Below are positions 16,390 through 24,661 of a stretch of 32,374 nt of DNA, one piece after another (position 1 is the stretch's first letter; each line of letters starts with the position of its first letter). The stretch is from contig JAPPCV010000131.1 in NCBI GenBank assembly GCA_028824715.1, positions 1 through 32,374 on the forward strand. The letters run 5' to 3'. The stretch is from Boseongicola sp. Its GTDB lineage: Bacteria > Pseudomonadota > Alphaproteobacteria > Rhodobacterales > Rhodobacteraceae. Under the pieces are notes generated by a model. That model worked only from the letters and a program-made list of their open reading frames with translations, was not told the DNA's origin and searched no databases. The translations under genes and the position numbers were made by a program.

Positions 16390-17754
16390 ATGACGAAGTC
16401 CATGCGCCTCTCCTGCGCGAATTGCGGCGCCGTGCATGCCAAGTGGTCCGGACGCTGCGACGAGTGCGGTGCCTGGAATTCGATTTCCGAGGATGCACCG
16501 CTGTCAACCGGACCCAGATCCAAGGGTCTTGGCTCCGTACGTGGCAACGTTGTCCCGCTCAGTGACCTCGCGAGCGAGGACGAGCCACTTCCACGCGACA
16601 ATTCGGGCATGGTCGAACTTGACCGGGTTCTCGGCGGAGGGCTCGTTCCCGCGAGTGCCGTCCTGGTGGGCGGCGACCCCGGCATCGGCAAGTCTACGCT
16701 GCTTCTGCAGGCTGCAGCGGCCTATGCGCGAAAGGGACTGCGGGCGATCTACATCTCGGGGGAAGAGGCTTCGAGCCAGATCAGGCTGCGTGCCAAGCGC
16801 CTTGGACTGGCCGATGCTCCGGTGCAACTCGCCGTGGCAACCGATCTACGGAACATCCTGACGACCCTGGAAGAGGAGAAACCCTCGCTCGCCGTCATCG
16901 ACTCGATCCAGACCGTTTGGCTGGACACGGTCGAAAGCGCGCCAGGCTCGGTCTCGCAGGTGCGCGCGGCGGCTCATGAGCTCACGTCCTTCGCCAAGCG
17001 CAAGGGCTTCAGCGTGGTGCTTGTGGGCCATGTCACCAAGGAAGGCCAGATCGCGGGTCCACGCGTCATCGAGCACATGGTCGACACGGTGCTTTACTTC
17101 GAAGGTGAACGCGGACACCAGTACAGGATCCTCCGCGCGGTCAAGAACAGGTTCGGGCCGGCTGACGAAATCGGCGTGTTCGAGATGACAGGCACCGGTC
17201 TGGCCGAAGTGGCGAATCCGTCCGCGCTGTTCCTTTCCGGTCGCGACGCGGGCAGCCCAGGCACGACGGTCTTTGCGGGCATCGAGGGCACTCGGCCCGT
17301 CCTGTGCGAGATCCAGGCACTGATCTCCCCTGCCCCGGCCGGAAGCGCCCGTCGCTCGGTGGTCGGCTGGGACGGCGGTCGGCTTGCCATGATCCTGGCG
17401 GTTCTTGAAGCGCGTTGCGGCATCCCGTTTGCAGGGCTTGACGTCTACCTCAACGTCGCCGGCGGCCTCCGGATCACCGAACCGGCCGCAGACCTCGCCG
17501 TCGCAGCCGCGCTGCTTTCCGCACGCGAAGACGTGCACCTGCCCTCGCAAACGGTCGTCTTTGGCGAAATTGGCCTGTCCGGCATGCTGAGACCGGTCGG
17601 CAAGACAGAAGCTCGCCTGAAAGAGGCGAAGAAGCTTGGATTCGAATCCGTGATTCTGCCTGATCGGAGCAAGACGGGCACGGCGACCGGCATGAAGGTT
17701 CAAATGATGCCCGACCTTGCCACTTTGGTTGGAGAAGTGTTTGGAGCAGGTTAG
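16390..17754 (+). CDS. radA: DNA repair protein RadA
   Basis: This 454-residue protein has an N-terminal zinc finger (Cys 9, 12, 23, 26 in CANCGAVHAKWSGRCDECG). A RecA-like ATPase core follows, with Walker A GGDPGIGKSTLLLQ (~94-107), Walker B LAVIDSIQTVW and the RadA-specific KNRFG motif (RAVKNRFGPADEIG). The C-terminal part is a Lon-like domain (GGLRITEPAADLAVAAALLS, GEIGLSGMLRPV) and lacks the protease dyad, as usual. RadA drives branch migration during homologous recombination. ATG 16390 puts the zinc finger close to the N-terminus, with AAGAAGG 4 nt upstream. Open frame before it is not conserved. Confidence 0.98.
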   Translation: MTKSMRLSCANCGAVHAKWSGRCDECGAWNSISEDAPLSTGPRSKGLGSVRGNVVPLSDLASEDEPLPRDNSGMVELDRVLGGGLVPASAVLVGGDPGIGKSTLLLQAAAAYARKGLRAIYISGEEASSQIRLRAKRLGLADAPVQLAVATDLRNILTTLEEEKPSLAVIDSIQTVWLDTVESAPGSVSQVRAAAHELTSFAKRKGFSVVLVGHVTKEGQIAGPRVIEHMVDTVLYFEGERGHQYRILRAVKNRFGPADEIGVFEMTGTGLAEVANPSALFLSGRDAGSPGTTVFAGIEGTRPVLCEIQALISPAPAGSARRSVVGWDGGRLAMILAVLEARCGIPFAGLDVYLNVAGGLRITEPAADLAVAAALLSAREDVHLPSQTVVFGEIGLSGMLRPVGKTEARLKEAKKLGFESVILPDRSKTGTATGMKVQMMPDLATLVGEVFGAG

Positions 17755-17784
17755 ACATCCACGAGGGAGCGGCTAGGCAAGGGA

Positions 17785-18354
17785 ATGGAAGGCTTCACAA
17801 TCATCGACGGCGTCGTTGCGCTGGTCATCATCGTTTCCGCACTCCTCGCATATTATCGGGGGTTCGTTCGTGAGACGCTGTCGATCTGCGGCTGGATCCT
17901 GGCCGCCGTTCTGGCATATCTCCTCGCTCCAACTGTCGAACCGCTGGTCAAGGAAATCCCCGTCGTCCGAAACGTGCTGGGCAATTCCTGTGAACTCGCC
18001 CTGATTTTCGCCTTTGCTGTGGTCTTTGCAGCGTCCCTGATCGTCACGTCGATTTTTTCGCCGCTGTTTGCAGGAGCGGTCCAGCGCTCGGCGGTTGGAG
18101 GCGTCGATCAGGGCGTCGGCTTCCTGTTCGGCGTCCTGCGTGGTGCAATCCTGGTTGCCGTCGCCCTTGTCATCTATCAGCGAGTCATCGTGTCGGAACC
18201 GATGCCCGTCGTGGATGACAGCCGCTCGGTGGCGGTCTTCGCCGAGGTCACTGACGCGATAGACGAGCAAGTGTCCGCAAACGCGATGGGCTGGATTACG
18301 CAACAATACGACCAACTGATCGACAATTGCTCAAGAGCCGGCACCGACGTGTGA
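17785..18354 (+). CDS. cvpA: CvpA family membrane protein
   Basis: This 189-residue protein has four predicted membrane segments. The first is IIDGVVALVIIVSALLAYYRG, directly followed by the family hallmark RGFVRETLS. The next are GWILAAVLAYLLAPTV, LALIFAFAVVFAASLIVTSIF and GFLFGVLRGAILVAVALVI. CvpA proteins affect colicin V secretion in E. coli and envelope or biofilm phenotypes elsewhere; the molecular role is unclear. Its place between radA and purF is the conserved alphaproteobacterial order. The ribosome site (AAGGGA) is immediately next to the ATG, and a better spaced one is not obvious. Confidence 0.95.
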   Translation: MEGFTIIDGVVALVIIVSALLAYYRGFVRETLSICGWILAAVLAYLLAPTVEPLVKEIPVVRNVLGNSCELALIFAFAVVFAASLIVTSIFSPLFAGAVQRSAVGGVDQGVGFLFGVLRGAILVAVALVIYQRVIVSEPMPVVDDSRSVAVFAEVTDAIDEQVSANAMGWITQQYDQLIDNCSRAGTDV

Positions 18355-18489
18355 ATCCGCACTATCTGAGAGGCTGGTCAGCATGTCCGTTGTCGCGTGG
18401 CTTTTCGTGGGAACAAGAGAGGCGTACCCGGGAAATCGAACCGACTGAGTCCTGGCGGAACGGAGGGTCGTACGGGCAAGGGGTGCCGC

Positions 18490-18555
18490 ATGGCGACAAG
18501 CGGTCCCGCACTGCAAACAAAATGGCTGCGTGACACATCCGCCGCAAGACGCTAA
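18490..18555 (+). CDS. possible 21-codon leader ORF ahead of purF
   Basis: ATG 18490 has AAGGGG 6-7 nt upstream, and the frame ends in a double stop (taatag, 18553-18558), 34 nt before purF. The predicted peptide begins MATSGPALQTKW and has no notable codon run. It may be a translated upstream ORF or chance. Confidence 0.22.
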   Translation: MATSGPALQTKWLRDTSAARR

Positions 18556-18589
18556 TAGAAGGTCGCGCTGCTGCCAATTCGAGACGGGC

Positions 18590-20071
18590 ATGTCCGAACC
18601 CATTCTGCCTCGACCACAGACGACCCATCCCTTTGACGACGACAAGCTTCGTGAAGAATGCGGCGTGTTTGGCGTCAATGGCGTCACGGACGCTGCAAGC
18701 TTCGTGGCGCTCGGGCTGCATGCCCTGCAGCACCGTGGGCAGGAAGCCGGGGGCATCGTCTCCTACGAACCCGGCGAAGGCTTCCACTCCGCACGTCGCA
18801 CGGGCCTCGTGCGCGACACGTTCACCAATCAGTCCGTGATGGACACGCTTCGCGGGGAATTGGCAATTGGTCACGTGCGATATTCGACCGCCGGCTCCAA
18901 GGGGCCTGCCGAAATCAGGGATGTCCAACCGTTCTTCGGAGAGTTCTCCATGGGCGGAGCGGCGATCTCTCATAACGGCAACATCACGAATGCCGATGCT
19001 TTGCGCCGCGAGCTCATCGAGCACGGCTCGATATTCCAGTCGGGCTCGGACAGCGAGTGCATCATTCACTTGATGGCCAGGTCGCTTCAAAAGTCAGTGC
19101 CCGAACGGATGAAGGATGCCTTGAGGCGGGTCGAAGGCGCCTTTTCGGTGGTGGCCATGACTCGCACCAAGCTGATCGGTGTCCGCGACCCCTTGGGCGT
19201 TCGCCCTTTGGTATTGGGCCGTGTCGGCGGCGGAGGCTGGGCGCTGGCTTCCGAATCCTGTGCCCTGGACATCATCGGCGCTGAATTCGTGCGCGAGATC
19301 GAGCCGGGCGAAATGGTTGTCATCGAAGAGAACGACGTTGCCAGCCACATGCCGTTCGAGCGACGCAAGTCCCGCTTCTGCATTTTCGAGCATGTCTATT
19401 TCTCGCGCCCTGACAGCCAGTTGAACGGACGTTCGGTCTACGAGACCAGGTCCGCGATCGGCGAGGAACTGGCAAAGGAAGCGCCGGTCGATGCCGATCT
19501 GGTTTCCCCGGTGCCGGACAGCGGAACGCCCGCGGCGATCGGCTACAGCCGGGAAAGCGGCATTCCCTACGCCATGGGAATCATCCGCAACCAGTACATG
19601 GGCCGGACCTTCATCGAACCGACCGAGCAGATTCGAAACATGGGCGTGCGCCTGAAACTCAACGTCAACCGTGCGCTCGTCGCCGGGAAACGGGTCGTGC
19701 TGGTGGACGACAGCGTCGTGCGCGGCACCACCTCGCTCAAGATCAAGGAAATGATCCTGGACGCCGGCGCAAGGGAGGTTCACTTCCGAATCGCCTCGCC
19801 GCCGACGGCATGGCCCTGCTTTTACGGCGTGGACACGCCCAATCGGGAGAACCTTCTCGCCGCGACCATGAGCGAAGCGGAGATGTGCGGTCACCTGGGC
19901 GTCACGTCGCTCAAGTTCATTTCACTTGACGGGCTATATCGAGCTGTTGGCGAGGCCGAAGGACGAAACCCTGAAAGCCCGCAATACTGCGATGCCTGCT
20001 TTTCGGGCGAATATCCCGTTGCACCGTCCGACCAGATCGAGAAGGGTTTCGCGCTCAAGGCTGCCGAATGA
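18590..20071 (+). CDS. purF: amidophosphoribosyltransferase
   Basis: This 493-residue enzyme catalyses the first committed step of purine synthesis: PRPP + glutamine to phosphoribosylamine. The N-terminal nucleophile domain has Cys24 in EECGVFGVNG, which implies removal of a 23-residue propeptide. ALQHRGQEAGGIV and RYSTAGSKG are Ntn-amidohydrolase motifs. The C-terminal PRTase domain holds the PRPP loop VVLVDDSVVRGTTS and the conserved PVPDSGTPAAIGY. ATG 18590 gives a propeptide of usual size; an ATG 60 bp upstream would add unconserved residues. A 235-bp leader separates it from cvpA. Confidence 0.98.
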   Translation: MSEPILPRPQTTHPFDDDKLREECGVFGVNGVTDAASFVALGLHALQHRGQEAGGIVSYEPGEGFHSARRTGLVRDTFTNQSVMDTLRGELAIGHVRYSTAGSKGPAEIRDVQPFFGEFSMGGAAISHNGNITNADALRRELIEHGSIFQSGSDSECIIHLMARSLQKSVPERMKDALRRVEGAFSVVAMTRTKLIGVRDPLGVRPLVLGRVGGGGWALASESCALDIIGAEFVREIEPGEMVVIEENDVASHMPFERRKSRFCIFEHVYFSRPDSQLNGRSVYETRSAIGEELAKEAPVDADLVSPVPDSGTPAAIGYSRESGIPYAMGIIRNQYMGRTFIEPTEQIRNMGVRLKLNVNRALVAGKRVVLVDDSVVRGTTSLKIKEMILDAGAREVHFRIASPPTAWPCFYGVDTPNRENLLAATMSEAEMCGHLGVTSLKFISLDGLYRAVGEAEGRNPESPQYCDACFSGEYPVAPSDQIEKGFALKAAE

Positions 20072-20751
20072 ACTTCGAGGTGCGCTGCAGGTCAGCCTTG
20101 GAAGCCTGACTGGTTCCTGGCGTTGGTTGGCACCACGCCGTGCACGATGCCATCCGATTTCAAGACCTTCGGATATCTCAGTCCGCTTGTGCTGCAAGAG
20201 CGAGGCTGACTGTAGTGTCCCCCCGGCAAGATTCACATCGCCATCGTCCTTGAGCCAAAGCTGCACGGTCACGGCCTTCCACCTCGCCGTGCCGGGTTCC
20301 GGCGCTCGGGTATCCGAGCCCGAACAGGTTCGAGAAGGTCAACACCCCGGATGGGTCAAAAAATGCAGGCTGTACCGTCCAGTCGACGGGGCGCACTCCA
20401 CGGCATCGACGATGTCAACGGGTTGGGTGCAACAATGTCTGAACTCAAGAACAGAACGACCGAAGAGTGAAATCCCTGGAAACTGACGCTTATGCCAAGC
20501 GCAGAGAACAGTCGGCAAGAGCGCGTCTTTCGAAGAGTTGCACAGCCTCGGCTTGATCGCGATCAGCACCGAACCGGCATTCCCTACGGTCACGACAAGT
20601 CCGCGCTGACCATGATTGCCCAGTTGGATTCTCACGCGACGCTCATCCCTGACTGCCCAACATCGGCCCTGGTTCCAAGAAAACCCGATCGCCGCCAAAT
20701 CGTGCTTGCCGCAAAGTCCTGTCAGGGAAGGACAATCGGCCAAGCTACCGT
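20072..20751. other. 680-bp gap between convergent purF and the ABC operon; possible coding relic on the minus strand
   Basis: No intact gene is recognised. On the minus strand between about 20396 and 20250 a frame reads PVDWTVQPAFFDPSGVLTFS then NLFGLGYPSAG, with GC-rich third positions. It breaks into neighbouring frames on both sides, as a frameshifted gene would. I cannot name the parent family. No clear terminator hairpin with a T-run was found for purF. Confidence 0.35.
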
Positions 20752-21762
20752 TCAGTCCTCTTCATGAATGGCCAGGCAACTGACATGATGGCCAGATGAC
20801 AGGGGCAACAGTCGCGGTGCCCGCGACCGGCATTCTTCCATCGCGATGGGGCATCTTGGATGGAAGCGACAGCCTGAAGGTGGCGAAAACGGCGAGGGCA
20901 ACTCCCCTGCGAGCATGTGTTCCTCGGACAAGGGCCTGTCCAGCGTGGGAACCTCGTTCAGCAGAGCCCGAGTATAGGGGTGCATGGGATTCGCCAGGAG
21001 GTCAGCGGTAGCGGCAAGTTCCACGATCCGCCCCAGATACATCACCGCGATTCGGTCCGAGACATGCTCGACCACGCTGATGTCGTGGCTGATGAACAGA
21101 TACGACAGGTTCAAGCTGTCCCTCAGATCAAGAAACAGGTTTATGATCTGGGCCTGAACGGACACGTCCAGAGAGGCCACGGGTTCGTCACACACTACGA
21201 CGCCCGGATTGACAGCCAGCGCGCGCGCAATGCAAATCCGTTGACGTTGCCCCCCGGAAAACTGATGCGGATAGCGATCCAGCGAATCTTCTTGCAGACC
21301 GACGCGGTCAAGCGCCTCGACCGCGAAGGCGCGTGCCTCGGACCTTTGGATCAACTCGTGGGCAATGGGAGCTTCGGTGATCGCATCAACAATGCGCTGG
21401 CGTGGGTCCAGTGCGGCGGCGGGATCCTGAAAGATCATCTGAACGCCCAGACCCGTGCGTGTCTTCTCCTTGGTCTTGTCCGCCATGGGTTCGCCGTTGA
21501 ACAGGACATCACCGGAATCGGGCGGCAGAATGCCCGCCACAAGACGCCCGAGCGTGGATTTCCCGCAGCCGGATTCGCCCACAAGCCCCAGCACTTCGCC
21601 TTGCTCTATCGTCAGATCAACACCATCCACGGCCTGCAACACATGGGCGGTCGGTTTTGACCCAAATGCGATCGCGACCCGATCCGCCAGGTCTGGCGTC
21701 CTGCCAAAACTGCGCCGGACAGATATGAGTTCAATTGCGTTCGGCAAGGGCAGCCCCAACAT
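20752..21762 (-). CDS. peptide-type ABC importer ATPase 2 (DppF/OppF-like)
   Basis: A ~336-residue ATPase has Walker A (LVGESGCGKSTLGRLV), Q-loop (MIFQDPAAALDPRQRI), signature (QFSGGQRQRICIARA), Walker B (VVVCDEPVASLDVSVQAQI) and H-loop (YLFISHDISVVEHVSD). The C-terminal oligopeptide-transporter domain has a cysteine set (GCRFHPRCPIAMEECR) that in relatives binds a 4Fe-4S cluster. It is the last gene of the minus-strand operon. The start is uncertain: ATG 21762 overlaps the upstream gene by 32 bp, and TTG 21747 is an alternative. It pairs with the DppD-like ATPase to energise uptake. Confidence 0.94.
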   Translation of the reverse strand: MLGLPLPNAIELISVRRSFGRTPDLADRVAIAFGSKPTAHVLQAVDGVDLTIEQGEVLGLVGESGCGKSTLGRLVAGILPPDSGDVLFNGEPMADKTKEKTRTGLGVQMIFQDPAAALDPRQRIVDAITEAPIAHELIQRSEARAFAVEALDRVGLQEDSLDRYPHQFSGGQRQRICIARALAVNPGVVVCDEPVASLDVSVQAQIINLFLDLRDSLNLSYLFISHDISVVEHVSDRIAVMYLGRIVELAATADLLANPMHPYTRALLNEVPTLDRPLSEEHMLAGELPSPFSPPSGCRFHPRCPIAMEECRSRAPRLLPLSSGHHVSCLAIHEED

Positions 21763-22726
21763 GTAGCGGAAAGACGCAGCGAACGCCATGGCCGGGTGAT
21801 ATGAAGGACAGGTCCGGCGGCACTTCGCAGGCCTCGGTGGCGCGGGTGCAGCGCGGCGCGAAGGAGCAGCCCTTTGGCATGTTCGAAAGTTGCGGCAGAC
21901 CGCCGGGAATGGAAACCAGGCGTTGTCCGCGAGGAGAGTTCGCAGGCATGCTGGCCATCAACCCTGCAGTGTAGGGATGGGACGGTGACTTCAACAGTTC
22001 CATCGTTGCCCCCTGCTCCACGATGCGGCCCGCGTACATCACGGCCACGCGGTGGGCGATCTGAGCCACAACGCCCAGGTCATGAGAGATCCAGATCAAC
22101 GCTGAGCCCGAATCGCGGCAGAGCCGCCGCATGTCACGCAGGATTTGCGACTGCACGGTAACGTCCAGCGCCGTCGTCGGTTCGTCCGCGATGATCAGGT
22201 CCGGCTCGTTCAGCAGCGCGATGGCAATGACCACACGCTGCCGCATCCCGCCGGAAAGCTGGTGTGGATAGGCCGCCAACCGTTCATCGGGGCTGTTGAT
22301 CCCGACACGCACCATCGCCTCGCGAACGATCTGCCATGCGGCGCCGGAGGAGATGTCTCGATGGGCCTGGATTGCCTCAATCATCTGTGTGCCAATGCGC
22401 TGCACCGGGTTCAGGCTCGTCGTCGGATCCTGAAAGATCATCGCGATCCTGTTGCCGCGAAGGCCTTGCCACTGCGCCTCGGAAAAGGCGGTTACATCAG
22501 TGCCATCGAACGCAATGCGCCCCGCTGTGACACGGCCCGGTCTGTCCACCAAACCCATGATGGACAGGCCAAGAACGGTCTTGCCGGAGCCGGATTCCCC
22601 AACGATGCCGAGCACGTCGCCGCGCGCGATTTCAAGATCGACGCCATTCACGGCCGCCAGCGGCCCGTCAGGGGTGGAAAACTCGGTCCGCAGCCCTTGA
22701 ATGGACAAGAGGCCTGTCCGTGTCAT
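21731..22726 (-). CDS. peptide-type ABC importer ATPase 1 (DppD/OppD-like)
   Basis: This 331-residue ATPase has Walker A ([18 protein letters not shown]), Q-loop ([16 protein letters not shown]), signature ([17 protein letters not shown]), Walker B ([19 protein letters not shown]), H-loop ([17 protein letters not shown]) and the C-terminal oligopeptide domain ([15 protein letters not shown]). Its ATG overlaps the end of the DppC-like permease by 4 bp. It works with the downstream DppF-like ATPase as the heterodimeric motor of the importer. Confidence 0.95.
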   Translation of the reverse strand: MTRTGLLSIQGLRTEFSTPDGPLAAVNGVDLEIARGDVLGIVGESGSGKTVLGLSIMGLVDRPGRVTAGRIAFDGTDVTAFSEAQWQGLRGNRIAMIFQDPTTSLNPVQRIGTQMIEAIQAHRDISSGAAWQIVREAMVRVGINSPDERLAAYPHQLSGGMRQRVVIAIALLNEPDLIIADEPTTALDVTVQSQILRDMRRLCRDSGSALIWISHDLGVVAQIAHRVAVMYAGRIVEQGATMELLKSPSHPYTAGLMASMPANSPRGQRLVSIPGGLPQLSNMPKGCSFAPRCTRATEACEVPPDLSFISPGHGVRCVFPLHVGAALAERN

Positions 22727-23631
22727 CTCGAAAGCCTTGGATTGACCATTGCGCGCAGCTGGTCACCCAAGACGTTGATCGCGGCAACCGTCGCAAGCAG
22801 CATGACACCCGGAAAGAAGGTGATCCAATAGGCACCCGACAGGATGTAGTCGAAGCCATTTGCAATCAGCGAACCGAGCGATGGTTCGGTGATGGGCACT
22901 CCCACACCGAGAAAGCTGAGCGTAGCCTCGATCGAGATGGAGTGCGCCGTTTGCAAGGTCGCCAACACGATCAGCGACGAGACGCTGTTGGGCAGGAGGT
23001 GCTTCCAGATGATTCGGGCGTTGCTGAGCTCCAAGCAGATGGCCGCCTCGAAATACTCTTTGCGTCGTTCGACCATGGCGGCGGCACGTACCGTACGCGC
23101 ATAAAGTGCCCATTGCACGATGGCGAGCGCAATGATGACCTTGTCAACCCCCTTGCCCAGCAACGCCAACAGCACGAGAGCGACCAGAATGGCCGGAAAC
23201 GACAGCTGAATGTCGACAATCCGCATCAGGAACGCGTCAATCCGTCCGCCGTAGAAGGCAGCGGTCAGTCCAACCGCGAGCCCGACAACCAGCGCGATGA
23301 GGGCGCTGCTGATTGCCACGGTCAGGCTGGTGCGGAGTCCAAAGATGATGGCGCTCAGAACATCTCGACCTGCTCCGTCCGTGCCCAGCCAGGCGATCGT
23401 TCCGTCTAGCATCTCTTCGCCTGGCGCAAGACGTCCGTCCAGTACACTGACGGTTGCTAGGTCATAAGGGTCAGTGGGCGCGATGAGGGGGGCAAAAGTC
23501 GCCGAGGCGGCAATGAGCAAGAGCAGAATGCCCGAGATCAGCGTCGTGGGGCGCGACAGGTCCGACCGCACAAACTTGGAAAGCAGCCCCGTTTCCGGTC
23601 TTCCGGCGGATACGGCCTTGGCCTCGCTCAT
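22723..23631 (-). CDS. peptide-type ABC importer permease 2 (DppC/OppC-like)
   Basis: This 302-residue membrane protein starts with a cytoplasmic tail and first span (LISGILLLLIAASATFAPLIAPTDP). The DppC hallmark LGTDGAGRDVLSAIIFGLRTSL comes next. The coupling-helix region EYFEAAICLELSNARIIWKHLLPN replaces the usual EAARALG..RII.RHILPN. Five further spans follow. It overlaps the DppB-like gene by 4 bp (ATGA) and the DppD-like gene by 4 bp. It forms the heterodimeric channel with the DppB-like permease. Confidence 0.95.
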   Translation of the reverse strand: MSEAKAVSAGRPETGLLSKFVRSDLSRPTTLISGILLLLIAASATFAPLIAPTDPYDLATVSVLDGRLAPGEEMLDGTIAWLGTDGAGRDVLSAIIFGLRTSLTVAISSALIALVVGLAVGLTAAFYGGRIDAFLMRIVDIQLSFPAILVALVLLALLGKGVDKVIIALAIVQWALYARTVRAAAMVERRKEYFEAAICLELSNARIIWKHLLPNSVSSLIVLATLQTAHSISIEATLSFLGVGVPITEPSLGSLIANGFDYILSGAYWITFFPGVMLLATVAAINVLGDQLRAMVNPRLSR

Positions 23632-24605
23632 GTCTCGTCACCTTGCAGGCGCACGCGCGGATCAAGCAGTGCGTATATGATATCCACGACCAGATTCAGC
23701 ACCAAGAACAAGGTCACGACGAACAGAAGGTAGGCCACCACGATCGGGCGGTCGAGATTGACAATGGCGTCGATGACAAGCTTGCCCAGACCAGGCCAGG
23801 CAAAGATGGATTCCGTCACCGTTGCAAAGGCGATCAGAGTGCCGAATTCGATCCCCAGCACGGTGACAATCGGAATAAGGATATTGGGCATCAGGTGAGC
23901 GAGCACAATGCGTCTTGGCGCCAGGCCTTTGGCGCGAGCGAACCTGATGAAGTCAAGGGCCATGACCTCGACTGTCCCGGCGCGCGCCAGCCGGATGACC
24001 ATGGCGATCTTGAAGAGAGCGAGATTGGTGGCGGGCAAGACGAGATGGCGCAAACCGTCCAGCGTAAAGGCACTGCTCTCGATGCCCAGGAAACGCGAAG
24101 TCTCGCCTCGGCCAGACACCGGCAGCCAGCCGAGCACGACCGAAAAGACAATGATCATCATCAGGCCCAACCAGAAGGTCGGGATCGATATTCCGAGCAC
24201 CGAGCCACCCATGATGATGCGTGTGCCCCATCCATCGGGCCGCAGGCCCGCGTAGACTCCAAGGGGCAGGCCCACGGTCACGGATATGACCAGTGCGCTG
24301 GTCGCAAGTTCAAGCGTAGCCGGAAAACGCTCGGCCATGAGCGCGAGTGCCGGTCGTCCGAAGATAAAGGACTTGCCCAGATCCCCCGAGATCGCACCCA
24401 GCAGGAACTTCCAGTATTGTACGTGGACCGGCTGATCGAGCCCGAAGTCCCGTCGCACACGATCGATTTCCTCCGGCAGGCTTTCCGGATTGACGAGCAT
24501 GTCGACGGGATCACCCACCAGATTGATCATGGAGAACACCACCAAAGACATGACGAACAGGACGACCACGCTTTGCATGACGCGTCTCAGGACAAAGGCC
24601 AGCAT
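23628..24605 (-). CDS. peptide-type ABC importer permease 1 (DppB/OppB-like)
   Basis: This 325-residue permease has the classical N-terminus MLAFVLRRVMQSVVVLFVMS followed by DPVDMLVNPE, LGLDQPVHVQYW-like GLDQPVHVQYWKFL, GDLGKSFIFGRP and FIRFARAKGLAPRRIVLAHLMPN (EAA loop). ATG 24605 is chosen because GAAGGGA lies 7 nt upstream and the conserved N-terminus starts there; a frame open further upstream overlaps the hairpin and the binding-protein gene. A strong hairpin (24622-24655) lies in its 56-bp leader. Confidence 0.95.
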   Translation of the reverse strand: MLAFVLRRVMQSVVVLFVMSLVVFSMINLVGDPVDMLVNPESLPEEIDRVRRDFGLDQPVHVQYWKFLLGAISGDLGKSFIFGRPALALMAERFPATLELATSALVISVTVGLPLGVYAGLRPDGWGTRIIMGGSVLGISIPTFWLGLMMIIVFSVVLGWLPVSGRGETSRFLGIESSAFTLDGLRHLVLPATNLALFKIAMVIRLARAGTVEVMALDFIRFARAKGLAPRRIVLAHLMPNILIPIVTVLGIEFGTLIAFATVTESIFAWPGLGKLVIDAIVNLDRPIVVAYLLFVVTLFLVLNLVVDIIYALLDPRVRLQGDET

Positions 24606-24621
24606 CGGGGTTCCCTTCGCA

Positions 24622-24655
24622 GGCTGGCCCGCCGCGGACATGCGGCGGGCCAGCC
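24622..24655 (-). promoter_or_regulatory. 14-bp perfect hairpin between binding protein and permease genes
   Basis: The arms ggctggcccgccgc (24622-24635) and gcggcgggccagcc (24642-24655) are exact complements around a 6-nt loop. It lies 6 bp past the binding-protein stop. No T-run follows on the minus strand, so full termination is unlikely. A 3' mRNA-stabilising or partial-termination role, giving more binding protein than permease, is the usual reading for this position. Confidence 0.8.
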
Positions 24656-24661
24656 CCTCGT

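Noticed and set aside
18424-18456. tRNA-like stretch on the minus strand (ggttcgatttcccggg) between cvpA and purF
   Set aside because: The flanks cannot form a T-stem around TTCGATT (only one or two pairs), and no acceptor or anticodon arm was found.
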